Of a stretch of 64,000 bases of DNA, positions 48,870 to 60,469 are shown piece after piece. Where the stretch lies: assembly GCA_948567375.1 (NCBI GenBank), contig OX419761.1, forward strand, positions 23,164,243 through 23,228,242, written 5' to 3'. Under the pieces are notes generated by a model, which did no database searches, had not been told where the DNA came from, and worked only from the letters and a program-made list of their open reading frames with translations. The DNA is from Lunularia cruciata. Lineage: Eukaryota > Streptophyta > Marchantiopsida > Lunulariales > Lunulariaceae. The position numbers and the translations under genes are program-made. Each line of letters begins with the position of its first letter. The first letter of the stretch is position 1.

Positions 48870-50345
48870 ATGGGTCAAGTGGGAGAGTTTAGTAGAGCAG
48901 CACGAGCACTACACCCTTTGTTTATGGCAAGTCCTATTGATGAGACTATCTCATCCCTAAGCTCACTACATCCTATAGCAGTAGAGGGACTACCACTAGA
49001 GGTCTTAGATTATCAGCCTAAGCAACCTTTATGTCTTGATAGTTTCTTGTTTGCTCAAGCATTTTTCATTGCTCCTTGCCTTTCCTCAAGAGGCTTGTTA
49101 GGGATGGTTTATGAGCACCTTAGAGATTGCTTTTAGGTAGATAATCCTTCTAGTGGTTTTACCAATTTTTTTCAAGTGGTTGTAGCAATAGCAAGAGGAG
49201 ACATTCCTATGTTTGTTAGTTGGCTTCTCACAATGGAGAAGAACTCGGGAGGCATTAGATCAATTGCTATTGGAGAGATTGCTATTGACTTTATTCATTT
49301 GGTCAATCATACCATTGTCCTTCAGCATCATTCTCACTTTCCACAACACCTCAATCCACATCAATTTGGAGTAGCTATACCTGGAGGATGTGAGGCTATA
49401 TCTCTAGGCATTAGGGCACTCCTAGATATCCATCCGGAGTGGGTTGTCCTATAGGTGGATGCTGAAAATGCTTTTAATAGCATCTCACAAGCATCCATCT
49501 TTAGAGAGCTTAGGGAGGCTGGTGGATCCTTGGTGAGTCTCATTCCTTTGGTATGGTCTTTTTATGCCTCTCCTACTTCCCTTTATTACCAACACGGTGA
49601 TTCATAGGAAGGAGTCATTGTCTTGGAGTCGGCTATTGGTACACGTCAAGGAGATCCTTTGGGGGTTATTTGCCATGGCTCACTTTAGAGCTCTCCTACC
49701 TACTACTTTAGCTATGCCAAGTTGTGTATTTCCCTCCTTGGCAGATGATACACACATTGTAGGCCTTGTAGATCAGATTAGGTAGGCCTTTCACTAGTTG
49801 ACTACCGGCTACATCTAGTAGGCTTGAGATTCAAGTTGTCAAAGTGCAAGGCATGGTCCCCTTGATGTATCGCTCCCCACTTTGAGCTTCTAAAGGGGTG
49901 TATCACATCCATAGATGGACTTTGTGTTCTTGGAGTGCCAATAGGATTGGAGGATTTTGTCACACGCTTCTTAGACGATGCTCTTGCAGAAGATGTTTTC
50001 CATGTGGATGACCTTCCATTACTAGGAGATCCGCAAATGACATTTGGTATACTCTCCTCCAGTATTGCTTGTCAGCCATCCTACCTCATCCGTCGAGTTC
50101 ACTCCTCCCCGTCCTTCCTATCAAGTCTAAGAGCATTTGATAGGAGGATTATGGGAGTCTTTGGTGATATTATTGGACCAAGGACATTTGAGTGTGTGAA
50201 GGGGGATTTTGCATTTAGACAAACGGCTCTACCAATCTCATGTGGAGGGGTTGGCTTGCTATCTATGGAGGAGATGGCACCTATAGCATTCTTGGATAGT
50301 TGTGTTCTCTTGGCCCTTACTTTCCTCTTGTTTTGTGGTTGTTGA
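48870..50345 (+). pseudogene. Reverse transcriptase of the RLE-type LINE, copy 1
   Basis: This would reverse-transcribe the element RNA at the nicked target. Open pieces at 48870-49136, 49176-49454, 49564-49785 and 49935-50345 follow one another. Motifs: HQFGVAIPGGCEAISLGIRA; VDAENAFNSIS (49455-49487, first catalytic Asp) directly after a TAG stop; ESAIGTRQGDPLG (to 49664); LADDTHIVG (49738-49764, the catalytic DD pair); then LGVPIGLEDFVTRFLDD in the thumb. GTRQGDP and xADD are non-LTR RT hallmarks. A 100-base offset between the last two motifs shows a frameshift. Three or more disruptions make it a pseudogene, yet the catalytic residues survive. Confidence 0.85.
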
Positions 50346-50511
50346 TAGGCCGGTTTTGGAGACTTATGTGATAGAAGTGGAAGGAGGATCCTTTTCTCTC
50401 TAGATATTATTGTGGTAGATGAGAGATAGTCTATCCCCATGGGCACAAGAGATTTTTTCACCTTTTGCTTCATTATCATCAGATTGGACTAGAGGTTTAT
50501 AGTCTTCCTTC

Positions 50512-51219
50512 ATGGAGCAACAATGTGAGCATATGCTACATTCTCTCTTTGTCGACTCGTCCATTCCTCAGGCTACTAGAGCACGTCTTTGCTCTTGCTC
50601 TAGCAAGGGTGCATGCTCTTTGATCCTAGCTCAACCGTGCATTAGTGCATTCCGACTTGCACCAACTACTTTCTCTACAGCGATGAGGTTTTGCCTAGGT
50701 TTGGTCCACCCATCTGCATCTTCATTACTCACTTGTGAGTGTAGTTCTACACTAGATGCAGTAGCGGTCCACATGACACGGTGTCCTTTTGGCGGACAGA
50801 GGATAGCTACCCATGATGCTATTAGGGACATAGTGTTTGTTATGGCACAAGAGAGTGGATACTTGGCTTGGAAGGAGCATTCATATGCTTTGCAGACGAC
50901 ACATGTTAGGGAAGACTTATACTTGGTCCGAGATGATCAGGTGATTGTGGCAGATGTCGTGGTTACAGACCTTACATGGGATACAATTTTGGAGGGAGTG
51001 ATTACCCATCCCCTTGGATGGGCAACGAGCGCAACAGTAGGTCGCAAGGTCTCCAAGTACAAGGGCATGCAGCGAGGTCACCTCTTTGTTCCTCTAGCCT
51101 TGGAGTTATATGGAGCAATGGACACGATGTTTGACACATTTGTCAAGGAGTGCACGAGAGTTTATCATGTTAGCATCAGGGGTACCACTCTCACTCTCAT
51201 ACTTTGTAGCCTATTTTAG
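50512..51219 (+). pseudogene. CCHC knuckle and restriction-like endonuclease of the RLE-type LINE, copy 1
   Basis: An uninterrupted 235-codon stretch. CECSSTLDAVAVHMTRC (about 50732-50782) is a C-x-C-x10-H-x3-C knuckle. It is followed by GGQRIATHDAIRDIVFVMAQ, then REDLYLVRDDQVIVADVVV (50908-50964), then VSKYKGMQRGHLFVPLALEL. An Asp, a short loop, a beta strand with Asp (VADVVV) and a downstream Lys-Tyr are the layout of the PD-(D/E)XK-type endonuclease that ends R2-like proteins. The enzyme would nick the target to prime cDNA. The knuckle is shared with copy 3, where its first Cys is Ser; the RLE strand reads VDIMVMD there. Endonuclease assignment is by motif and order, not by search. Confidence 0.65.
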
Positions 51220-52046
51220 ACAATGTGTGTCCATTGCTCTAGATAGGGCAGTGCCTGGTGCAATCCATAGGAGAGCAATCACATTAGGTGATGTTTCTCC
51301 GGATGCTCCAGTTGTGTTGTGTGTAGACCGTACGACTTGCATAGCTTGGATATCTTAGGTGCGGTAGGGTAGATTTCTCATATAGACTCTATTGGGGCTT
51401 AGCCCCATTTTACCTTTGTTTTCTCTCCCTTGTAAGGCTTGATGGTGTCTTCCATCTTTCATTTTTTCTACAGTTGCCTTCTTTTTCTTCCAAATGATAG
51501 AGGAAACATATTAACACAACATTTAAACATGACGTATATTATCAAAATAAAGACATGAATTATTTATTTTGTCCTCTATAGTACTTCATCTTTGTTTTTT
51601 TATTAAGGGAAGACTTCCCGGTACATTCAACCTTCCACTATCTCTCGTGTATATTTATAAAACTCTTTTGGAAATGTTGCAGAGTACCCATAAATTTCTC
51701 TTTCCAAATTTCACCTCTCTACTATACCATAATAAAATATCAACACACCCTCGAAGCTAAAATTCAAATGTTTCTCATACGCTTTATTCCCTCAATTACG
51801 TAAGCATGTCCACAATAGGTTGAAGAATCAATTCCTGTAAGAAAATACGAAGACGATGACAAGTAAAACGCCGAGGTTCAATTTGAACCCAATATCATGA
51901 CTCATTCGCCAGAGACTCGATACAATTTCAGCGCTGGTGAGGAGACTATAATTAATTGCTTGCAAGCATAAGTGAAGTGCCCTACGGATTTAGTACCGTA
52001 GTACTACGACTGTTCTCTTCTTTCTTCAGTCAAAGGCAGTTCAGTA

Positions 52047-52450
52047 GGACGTTTCAAAAATAAATTTGATGGGAATTGTACATTCCTGTCAAGTTCAAAT
52101 TCAAATACATTCCCATAAAGATCCCGTAGATTTATTATTTTTGATGGGTACTGTGAATCAAAACGAGTACATTGATGAGATGTATCATAACAATTTAGGG
52201 TTTGAGTTGGTATTTTTTCGAGTCATTTGTTCGGGCTGTTTTTTCTATAATTCCTTGTTATGGGCCACCCGTGCCCGGGGAAAAGTTCACAGGTCATGTT
52301 CTGGATCACAATAACATTGCAGGAGACTACAGAAGTTTTTGCCAGAATACTGATAGATTCTCTTCCCACACCCGTCAAATTGCGCGACATCTCCCGTAAC
52401 TATCTCATGATATTATTTAGAGCAGTTGAAAAGCTATTTTTGAAACGCCC
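52047..52450. mobile_element. MITE with 16-bp terminal inverted repeats and 3-bp target duplication
   Basis: The left end GGACGTTTCAAAAATA (52047-52062) and the complement of the right end, GGGCGTTTCAAAAATA (52435-52450), differ by one base. Each end is flanked by GTA (52044-52046 and 52451-52453). Length 404 bp and no transposase. A 3-bp duplication and G-rich TIR start suggest the PIF/Harbinger (Tourist-like) group, though that group usually duplicates TAA or TTA. The short ORFs here (52066-52314, 52202-52399) are inside it and not genes. Confidence 0.65.
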
Positions 52451-52592
52451 GTAATAGGACTTTTCAAAAAGTTTCAATAACCCTTGTTTCTATACGGTAC
52501 TGGAGTCTGACTACTACGGTAATGGATAAATATTATGGCTGACCAAAAGCAAACGCAAGCGTGAACGGAATAAAGGTTATCATCCGGTACAA

Positions 52593-53219
52593 GTGAAGTT
52601 ATTGGGAATAGTTCTACTTTATGTCTTAGGTTTTATAGTTTATAGTTTGATGGGATCTTGTTATGCGATAGGTCGCGTTCGTCGTACAAGAAAAGTCAGG
52701 AATCCCACGAAATATAACAACCTCTTGAGGATTCACTACAGGATTGGTAGACGATCGGAACTTCTTCTTTTGTCGAGAAAGAACCGTCAACCATTCAATT
52801 TAGTGACGACAGTTCCAACAGGTTCCCCGCATAGACCATACGACCCGCCATTCTCTCGTGAGAATTGTCTAGTGGTTTTGCATGGGGTATTTGTGTCGGA
52901 TCATGAACTAAAAGTACAACCTCATGTAGGCTGCGAAAAAGCGAATAAAACTTAGGGATCAACGAGATTGCTTCTCGGTCTCAAACAAACCGCACTGCTT
53001 TAAAAATTGAATGAAAGAATAGACCTCGGAATGAGACTTTTTACCGAACAACTTAAGGTGCAGGTCTTATTGGATTGGCATACCTTTGAGTTACATGCAG
53101 GAACATGTGACCTTGCATTAAACCTCAGGATAGGTGTTAGTCTACTCCACACCAAGAACAAGAGCAATCTGCCAGGCAGAGAAGGACGACCGCGTAGAAA
53201 AAACCGCCAGGTAGGGTAG
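52593..53219 (+). other. Open stretches without a recognised product
   Basis: 52593-52955 begins at GTG, not ATG. Its first residues (KLLGIVLLYVLGFIVYSLMG) would form a membrane segment, followed by an Arg-rich tail. A second open stretch runs 53007-53219. I find no family resemblance and no promoter. I list them because composition and length are unusual here, not as genes. Confidence 0.2.
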
Positions 53220-53235
53220 CACTATTATCACTTTC

Positions 53236-53679
53236 CTAGAAGGATAGGTTACAGAACACTTCCCTTCTAGGAAGGGTACGAGAAGCTACTGGGGTATTCC
53301 TGTAGTTCGTTCTTATCTGCAATGTCTTTACGGTGACTAGTCTACCAACGAAAACCACGTTCCGGTGCTTGCAGCGCTCTAAATTAGAATGGGAGGAGGA
53401 GCAAGTTGTACATCTGCCGGGATTCAGGTGGTGCCATAAAACCAGATGACGACCGATGCAAGCGGGTGCGGGGTGCAAGGACTCGATTACAAGATTGAAA
53501 CTATCGAAAATAATAAGGAAGGGTCCCGCAGCACTGTATTCCCAAATCGGATTGTCATGGCCAACTTGTAGAGCATTCAGGTTTATGCCATAAAAACTAT
53601 GATGGCCGATGGAAGGTGGTGTGATGATCCACCTACATCCACCCAACGTCACAAGTTGTAAACCAGTGTGGTTCCGCAC
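53236..53679 (-). pseudogene. Leucine-rich-repeat remnant resembling an NBS-LRR resistance gene
   Basis: The minus-strand open stretch of 147 codons holds two or three degenerate repeats: LQLVTLGGCRW...PPSIGHHSF, then NLVIESLHPAPACIGRHLVL followed by HHLNPGRCTTCSSSHSNLER. The recurring L..LNL..C..L..LP.SIG.L pattern is that of LRRs in plant TIR-NBS-LRR proteins, with many Leu replaced. LRRs in these intracellular immune receptors sense effectors. No NB-ARC P-loop is visible nearby. It is probably a decayed relic. Confidence 0.4.
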
Positions 53680-54551
53680 TTAGCCTCACTCTAAATTCCC
53701 TTGGTGGACCTCTATAAATGTGTGTATTCAATTATACTCAGCTGAACGATATTGTTAACCCGTCTCGATTGCTGCGCCGACTCCAGACTTCTTCTCAATC
53801 TACATGATTGGCCTTGTGGGTTGAATTTAGAGGCTACGGTTCAATTTGAGCCCTCCTTCAACTGCTTTTTAGTGAATGGTTTATAATTGAGATTGTGCAG
53901 CTGATTAGAAACTCGAAATCTTCTGCATTGTCCACTGCAAAGAACAATCTTTGAAACATGTGTGCGACAAGGCTGACAAGTACCTCAAATTGTGGCTCAA
54001 ACCTAAACCTCAACTCCTAAGGGGTAAATCTGAATATCCTGCTCGCGAAATTTGCCATATCGACAACCTCCAACCATTGCGCTTTGGTAACTCGTGTTGT
54101 TGTCCATGATCGTCATTGATGCTACATAATCTCGAGCATACCATCTGTGGATTTAATCAATCTACTCTTTTGCAGTTCGAAGTAAGTATGTTGGGAAGTG
54201 GAAAGCAAAGGATAGTTGGAGTTACCTGGGTAGTTCAATTGTTGATGAGCAAGGCCTTCAGGACTATCTTTGTTACACAAGCGTAGCGGTTCCGAGGATG
54301 CATCTGTATGTCGGCTTACTTTGTGGGATATGGTTTTGCTTTATGCTTGTTCGAGATATGGTCCTGGTGAAGTATAGATTCAACTAAGAAGATCTTCTTT
54401 ACACGCGGATTTGTTCCGGTCGAAGTTGGCTGGCTAAATGTTCTATTCTCGGGGAGTCGACAAAGCTTATCTTTCCAGTTCTGCGTATCCCATATTTATT
54501 TGACATATCCTTTGGCCGCTTTGTCGACAATCTGACAGTTTTGAGGGTCAA

Positions 54552-54749
54552 CTACCAAGAGGATTCTTCAGGTGAGAAACTCCAAAATAAAATCGTTGGC
54601 AAATCATCAAGCATGAGTTGAACGGACTTTGGAAACTCATACCGCGGAAAAGCAACATACCTCAACTTGCAGCAGTTGGATTGACAAGATTGTAATGAGG
54701 TGAAACGAGTACGGAAGATGTTATATCCTGACAGATTTAAATGAGTCAA
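54552..54749 (-). pseudogene. Possible second LRR fragment
   Basis: THLNLSGYNIFRTRFTSLQS, then KLRYVAFPRYEFPKSVQLML, has the L..L.L and LRYL spacing of LRR-containing immune receptors. It lies 900 bases upstream of 53236-53679 on the same strand, with no coding text between. It is weak alone and more likely in combination. Confidence 0.25.
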
Positions 54750-55433
54750 GACGAAATCAGAAATTTATTTCCTGCTCATATCATCAAATGTCTAGCTGAT
54801 ACTATCATATCAGATGCACCGTATTTAAGGCAAGGTCGTCAGCCAACACGCTTCGAATAAAACACAGAATAGTATAGTATCCGAGAACAAGAATTCCAGT
54901 ATCTGTTATTCTCATAACCGCCATAACCCTCCTCTAGTCTTTGCAATATCCTCGCCGCTATTGATATTCAGGTTTAGATCCAACTATCTTCGCATTTATT
55001 CAACCAGACTCGAAGTTTAACGATATTCACATTTACTCAACCCATGTGGTTGACAAGTTATCCTCCAACGAGTATCCACAATTTCATTGGATTGAAATGA
55101 TCAAAGTGGACAAACATGATGCTATGTCAAGTGGACTAACCATCAATCACATCGTTTTCAGATGTCAAATCACTGACAATAGCTTCCGCCAATAGAAGGA
55201 GAGCATATGAATTGTTCCGTCGCCCACTTCGGCGTTAGTTTATTAGGATGCCGGATGTTCAGACTCGATTAATTGTCGAAGAATGCTAACAACGAAAGTT
55301 AGAAACTCGACATCCATAGGCTAGCAGCAAATATGACCTCAAACCGTATAAGGAAATAATCTAGGAGGTCAAATGTCACAAATAGAACAAGAAGATAATC
55401 TGTCCTGCTGTGCATATAAGTTATATAATGGCC

Positions 55434-55458
55434 GGGGGGGGGGGGGGGGGGGGGGGGG
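55434..55458 (+). repeat. G homopolymer, 25 bases
   Basis: Uninterrupted G25 preceded by CC. It sits at the boundary between the GC-richer block and the repeat-rich right end. It could form G-quadruplex structures and could also be an assembly artefact. Confidence 0.95.
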
Positions 55459-55614
55459 TGTTGGGTTATGTAAATCTATATTGTTGGTCTATATATCACT
55501 TGAGCATCAAACAAACATGATCTAGTGTAGTTACTTTCTAATAGATTGCATATTTCCTCATTTTTTATATTTTCTATACAGTTTTATTGAATATATTTTG
55601 TCCAAAGTTAGCGA

Positions 55615-58600
55615 CAAACAGCAAATTGAGAGTGGTACCCTTATTGTCTAGTATAGTATGGTAAGTTCTAGTTCAATTCCTGATAAAATGTTGAATTCAG
55701 TATTAGTAGCTTCATATAACTCCAAGGCAAGAAAAACAAAGAGGTGAACTCCTTGCATACCCTTATTATACTTATAAACTTTAAAAATTGCCAATTTTCC
55801 CATTGCCCATCCAAGTGGATGAGTAATCGTTCCCTCTTGAGCTACATCATACATGGTATGTATAACTGCAACATAGACTTGAATGTTTCAGACCATATAC
55901 AAGTATGCCTTAATTTGTAATGTCTATAATACATATCAATGCTCCCTCAAGGTAAAGTATCCACTTTCCCCTGCCATTCCAATCACTATATAATTGGAAA
56001 CACTATATTTCCAATGGCATAATGAGTTATCCTTTGGTAGCTGTCCTTTGTCCTTCAAAAGTGCAATGAGTCATGGAAACCCTTACTTCATATAAGGCAG
56101 TACTATACTCACAAATGATGATGCAAAGAATAGACCAAACTTAAGTTAAACCTAATCAAGATAGAGAAAGTAGCTAGTGCAAGTCAAAATGCATTATTAA
56201 AAGATTGAGCTAGGATCCAAGATATTGCATTCTTACCAAAGCAAGAGCAAAGAAATGCTTAATAATAAGGAATGGATAGATCAACCTAAAGAGAACATAG
56301 AGCTTGCTAAAATTGTCCTTCATCAAGGAAGATTAGCAACCTTTGGTCCAATCAAAAGATAAAGAGACAACAGATAGAAGATCATCTAATGTACTTGAAG
56401 GGATAAACCATATCTAGTCTACAATAATAGTACTTGGAGAGAAGCCGTCCTCCACTTCCATCACATTAGTCTCTAAGATTGGCTTATCAAGAACTATAAA
56501 ATTGGGAGGAAAGCAAAAATGCAAAGAGTGCATAACTATCTAAAACTACTACAAATATCATCTCTTCTTAGATAATAGGACTACTCCTCACAACAAGAAA
56601 TAGTAGAGGCATTTTTCTATGTGTTTAGAGGCCTTGGTACACTTAAAATTTCTTGGTCTAATGATATATCTACAAATTCTCATGGTCTTCTTATCATAAG
56701 TTCTCAACATGCTACAAAGGTTAGAAAAAAAAGAACCATACAAAGTAAGTGATTTGTCAACAAAAAATACTAGAGATAATATACCATTTTCTATATATAG
56801 ATCACTTAATGGAGGAAGGTCATCTACACAAAGGATATTGTCTACAATAGAGGTATCTAAAAAGCATGCAAAATCATCCTCAAAATCTATTGATACTTCA
56901 AGAAAATATAAATCATCTATAGTTGTAATACATTACTTTAAAAGTTGTAGGTGAGGAGTTATACCTAAAAGAGATCATGCATTACAATTTGATACCTTGA
57001 CTCTCAAGCCTACAAGATGAAGCTTGGTAGTTAGCTGATCAAAGACTTGCCTAGTCTACAAGGCCTATAATGTGTGCATCTTCTACCAAGGAGGGAAAGA
57101 TATAATCTTTCATGGCCAAAGTAGTAAGGAACTCAAAAGTATTCGCGGCACATAGAGGTCCATTTAAGGGATCTCCTTAGTATGTACCAGTAATTAAAGA
57201 CAATAATTCCCTTTTATGAGGAGACATGCTAGCAGTACATAAGGAGAACCATAAAAAATCAGACAAAAAGAATAAGACTTGTCAAGGATTCAGAGCCTCC
57301 CTAAGCTCCCTAAAGATAGATGTATTTGAGATGTTATTAAGAACATTGTTCATATCCATCTATTAAAAAAACCAATGTAGGAAGATCTGTATGCTCTAAT
57401 TCCAAGAGATATAGCTTTGTAACATCTTGATATAGAAATTTTAAAGAAATGTATATTAAAATACTTTTGCTAATGATAACAATCATTAAAGGACAATGGT
57501 ATTGCTAAGAAGGCATAATATCACCTTCTTGATAGCAATCAATATAATACCCCTTTTTGTCCTTCTCTATTATGAGAAGTCAAATAGCACATAAAACTTG
57601 ACTATGCAATGTAGGAATTTCCCTCCTTGCTACTATAATAGCCACTCGGAATAACTCTATAAAACCATGACCGATGGCATTCATATAAAAGCAATATCTA
57701 AGATGCTAGTAAATCATTCTTGACAAGCCCGTTCAAGATAGGTGTGGGCTATCCACAGTACATGGGTACAAAGTGATCCATCAAGATATATAAATCCATA
57801 GATTGATACCCAAAAATTTTTGGTAGCATTCCTTCTCTTAACCAAAGATGGAATAAGAGTGAGGTAAAAATAGTCTTATTAGTGGTACTAGCTTAGACCA
57901 AGGATGTAAGTTTTTTGTCTCTCTACTATACCACTAGTTGACCCAAGGTCTTACACCATTGTAACCAACTAGAAGCTATAGTATCCTATTGACTAAAAGT
58001 ATTTATTAATCAAGTGGAAATTGTATAATCTTATGACTAGAACTAGATCTATCTACTAAAATATGTAGCCCAAAAAAACTACTCTTTTAAGGTAACCCAA
58101 TCCCTAGCTTGGAATTTCTAAAAGCTAATATTCCCTCCCCCCCCCTCTCTCTCTCTCACTCAAAAATGTGCTAACTCATCCAACTAATCATATGCACATT
58201 GGTTGAGTGGTAAGGAAAAAAAAGCCTATCTAACCATACCATGGAGGGCATACAAAGCTTATGGAATAAGTGTGGACACAGAAAACTAGTCCCAAATAAC
58301 CCCAAAATATAAACATGCTTTATATGTTAATCACTCTAGAGCATGTTTGATATACTTAGAATGTTCAACAAAAGGATCGGCATAACATGTCAAATCTTTA
58401 GTATCAAAAATATTGTTGTAGGTGCAAATCTCACATAAGCATTTCAAGTTGTACAATCATAATCCTTATATACCTTTTTCATCTAGGTCTTTATCCCTTC
58501 TATGATAAAGAGTCTATGCACACCATCCATGTATCTTACACTAAGCAATACCACATTGGGAGAAGCCATGAGTAGTATAAAATGATATGGCATAATAACA

Positions 58601-59005
58601 CTAGTTTCTTCATGTTGTATTTTCTTATACCTAAAAAACTAAAAACCACTCATATCCCACCTCACATGAGTATAGGCTAATTCTTGAAAACCTTCAAAAT
58701 ATATAAAAGACTCATAACTTCTATTTCTATTTCACATCTCTATAGTTTCATATTAGCTTCCAATAGAAAAAAAACCAAAGATTAGAGACAAAACTGATCA
58801 TTATCATATAAGGTAATCATTAAAAACCTTAAAAAATTAAGTTATTTTATTCATACAAGATTCCTTATAACCTTCAATTTATTATTAATGGAACTAAAAT
58901 TAGAAAGAACAAAATTGATTATTTGAATGTATTTTATGATCTCATATACACTTGGGAACTATAAAATTTGTCTCACATTCCTCTTCTTTCTCCTTCTCCT
59001 TGATC
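55615..59005 (-). mobile_element. RLE-type non-LTR retrotransposon, copy 2
   Basis: On the minus strand the leader starts near 59005 with a purine-rich stretch followed by AGTTCCATTAATAATAAATT, aligning with copies 1 and 3. RT thumb text near 56700-56960 reads SIDFEDDFACFLDTSIVDNI then CVDDLPPLSDLYIENGILS, matching copy 1 (GLEDFVTRFLDD, HVDDLPLLGDPQMTFGILS). The end of the endonuclease ORF is open at 55648-55854 with EGTITHPLGWAMGKL and LFVFLALELYEATNTEF. Similarity stops near 55615, inside what would be the coding region, so the 3' end is missing. It is more decayed than copy 1. Confidence 0.65.
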
Positions 59006-60255
59006 CTCCATCTTAGATTGAAGATGCAAATCACAATCAAAGAAAAGACAATTATAATTTGAGCAATTTTGTTCGAGTAAGCTTAATAGAATGAAAAAAT
59101 TTAGATTCCTTTAAGTATCAAGATAAGGTAATAAATTAAATATTGCAATTGAGTTCAGAATTCAATAAAATAAAATAAACATATATATTAAAAATTAAAT
59201 ATTATGATTTAATGGTAAAATAAGAATATATATTTAACTGTTGTAATTTAATTCCCGATTGAAGATTATAATTTAGCCACAAATAACATAAAGGACAAAA
59301 GAAGTGTATAGTAGATTATCTATAGTAGATGCAAAAAGAAAATTTATTACAAGCTGCACTCTGAATAATGGTAAAAGAACAAGATAAGAGCAAATGCAAT
59401 CAGATTGATGACCATGGAATTATTAGGAACTTGACTTGCTCTTATCAGCATCACATCATCTAGGAAAAACCCAAGAATGAGAGTTGATATATAGATTAAA
59501 GATATATTTTTTGTGTTTTCAAACATTTGTAAGCTTTGAAAAGCTATGGGATGTAACTATATGATTAATGTAGAAGTTAAAACTTACATTAACTAGAAAG
59601 CTCGGTGAGGGAAGACCAAATTACCATGTAATCTTCATGGTGTATAGATGAAGCTTAAGAACTAATGATTTATTGTAAATTGTAGCCATTTGAATTTTCA
59701 AGTTGAATTGAGTCCAAAATGAAATATAGAGCAATATAAGCATTATCTACATCAGATTTAAAACATTAATGTTTGAAGAATCAAGGTTCTTGAGAAGAAA
59801 ACTACCAGCAATACATCAATGGTACTAAAGACCAATCAAATCTTTCAATAAACTTGGTGAGTGGATAAAAGTGGAATTGGGTTAGTTAAATGCAATCAAT
59901 ACAATGAGAAAAAGCCTTATGTTCCAATCATTGAGATAAGATGGTAGGCCTTTTCTAGTGAAAATTGTAATACATGTCTCCTTAATAATATTTGGTTGAG
60001 TAGCTCATAGGTTTTAAAACTATGGTAGAGCTATTCAAACCTAAATATTTTGAGGTTTGATTTGTACATCATATTATCTCATTATCATTCTCCAACAAAA
60101 GATTACTTTAAAAAGATCTACAGTCCAAACCAAAAAGGATTATTAAGTTTGCCATGATTCTATGACTTTACAATCATCTATCCTCTTTTCGTAAGTGAGA
60201 AAAATGTGGTTGCATGTGAAAACAAGAAGGATGGCAAGACTAATCAAGTAATACA
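59006..60255. other. No gene recognised
   Basis: AT-rich spacer between LINE copies 2 and 3. Confidence 0.5.
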
Positions 60256-60461
60256 AGGAAAAAAGGGAAGGGAAGGGAAGGGAAGGGAAGGAGAGGAGAG
60301 GAGAGGAGAGGAGAGAGGAGGGGAGGGGAGGGGAGTGGAGGAGTGGGAAGCGAAGGGGAGGAGGGAGGGGAGGAGGGAGGAGAGGGGAAAGGAAGGAAGG
60401 GAAGGAAGGGAAGGGAAGGGGAGGAGGGAGGGAGGGAGGGAGGGAGGGAGGGAGGGAGAGG
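60256..60461 (+). repeat. Purine microsatellite at the 3' end of LINE copy 3
   Basis: GGGAA repeats at the left grade into GGAGG and GGGA repeats at the right, about 206 bases. On the element strand this is a pyrimidine tail following the 3' sequence of LINE copy 3. The ORF through it (60206-60469) is a low-complexity artefact. Confidence 0.9.
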
Positions 60462-60469
60462 TTAAATGA

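Larger units (their letters stand above)
47795..51450 (+). mobile_element. RLE-type non-LTR retrotransposon (R2-like order), copy 1
   Basis: A roughly 3.65-kb unit. About 450 bases of leader precede coding text for a C2H2 zinc finger, a non-LTR reverse transcriptase, a CCHC knuckle and a restriction-like endonuclease, followed by about 230 bases of 3' sequence. Two further copies lie at 55615-59005 and 60470-63395 (minus). The leader of each begins with a purine-rich stretch near the same point. It then shares GTTCCATTGGTACCTA (copies 1 and 3) and GTGATGGGTCAGGAA. No LTRs and no AP-endonuclease domain are seen. It lies in AT-rich DNA on its left and borders the more GC-rich block on its right. 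Confidence 0.75.
51500..55433. other. Block of different base composition, no intact gene
   Basis: From about 51.5 to 55.4 kb the text is visibly richer in GC and CpG than the flanks and lacks the AT-rich wording of the rest. It contains a MITE (52047-52450), LRR-like text on the minus strand, and several open stretches without recognised domains. It ends at a G25 run. It may be a decayed host gene region, or an insertion. Confidence 0.55.

Noticed and set aside
47795..51450. Claim that the LINE family targets 28S rDNA like R2
   Set aside because: The flanks of the three copies are unrelated AT-rich or mixed sequences and show no rDNA.
51880..51900. B-box-like GGTTCAATTTGAACC as a second SINE
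   Set aside because: It is a short palindrome and no A box lies upstream at the right spacing.
52593..52955. Membrane-anchored small protein gene
   Set aside because: Begins at GTG, has no recognisable family, and a stop lies 66 bases upstream. Kept only as a note.
53233..53273. Hairpin with 11-bp perfect arms (TTCCTAGAAGG and its complement) as a terminator or microRNA
   Set aside because: Nineteen-base loop, no U-rich tail, arms too short for a plant microRNA precursor, and it overlaps LRR-like text.
58138..58165. C/CT-rich tract as a shared end of LINE copies
   Set aside because: It lies inside copy 2, whereas the similar tract in copy 3 lies at its 5' edge, so the positions do not correspond.
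60206..60469. 87-codon Gly/Arg/Glu-rich ORF
   Set aside because: Translation of a GGGAA/GGAGG microsatellite.
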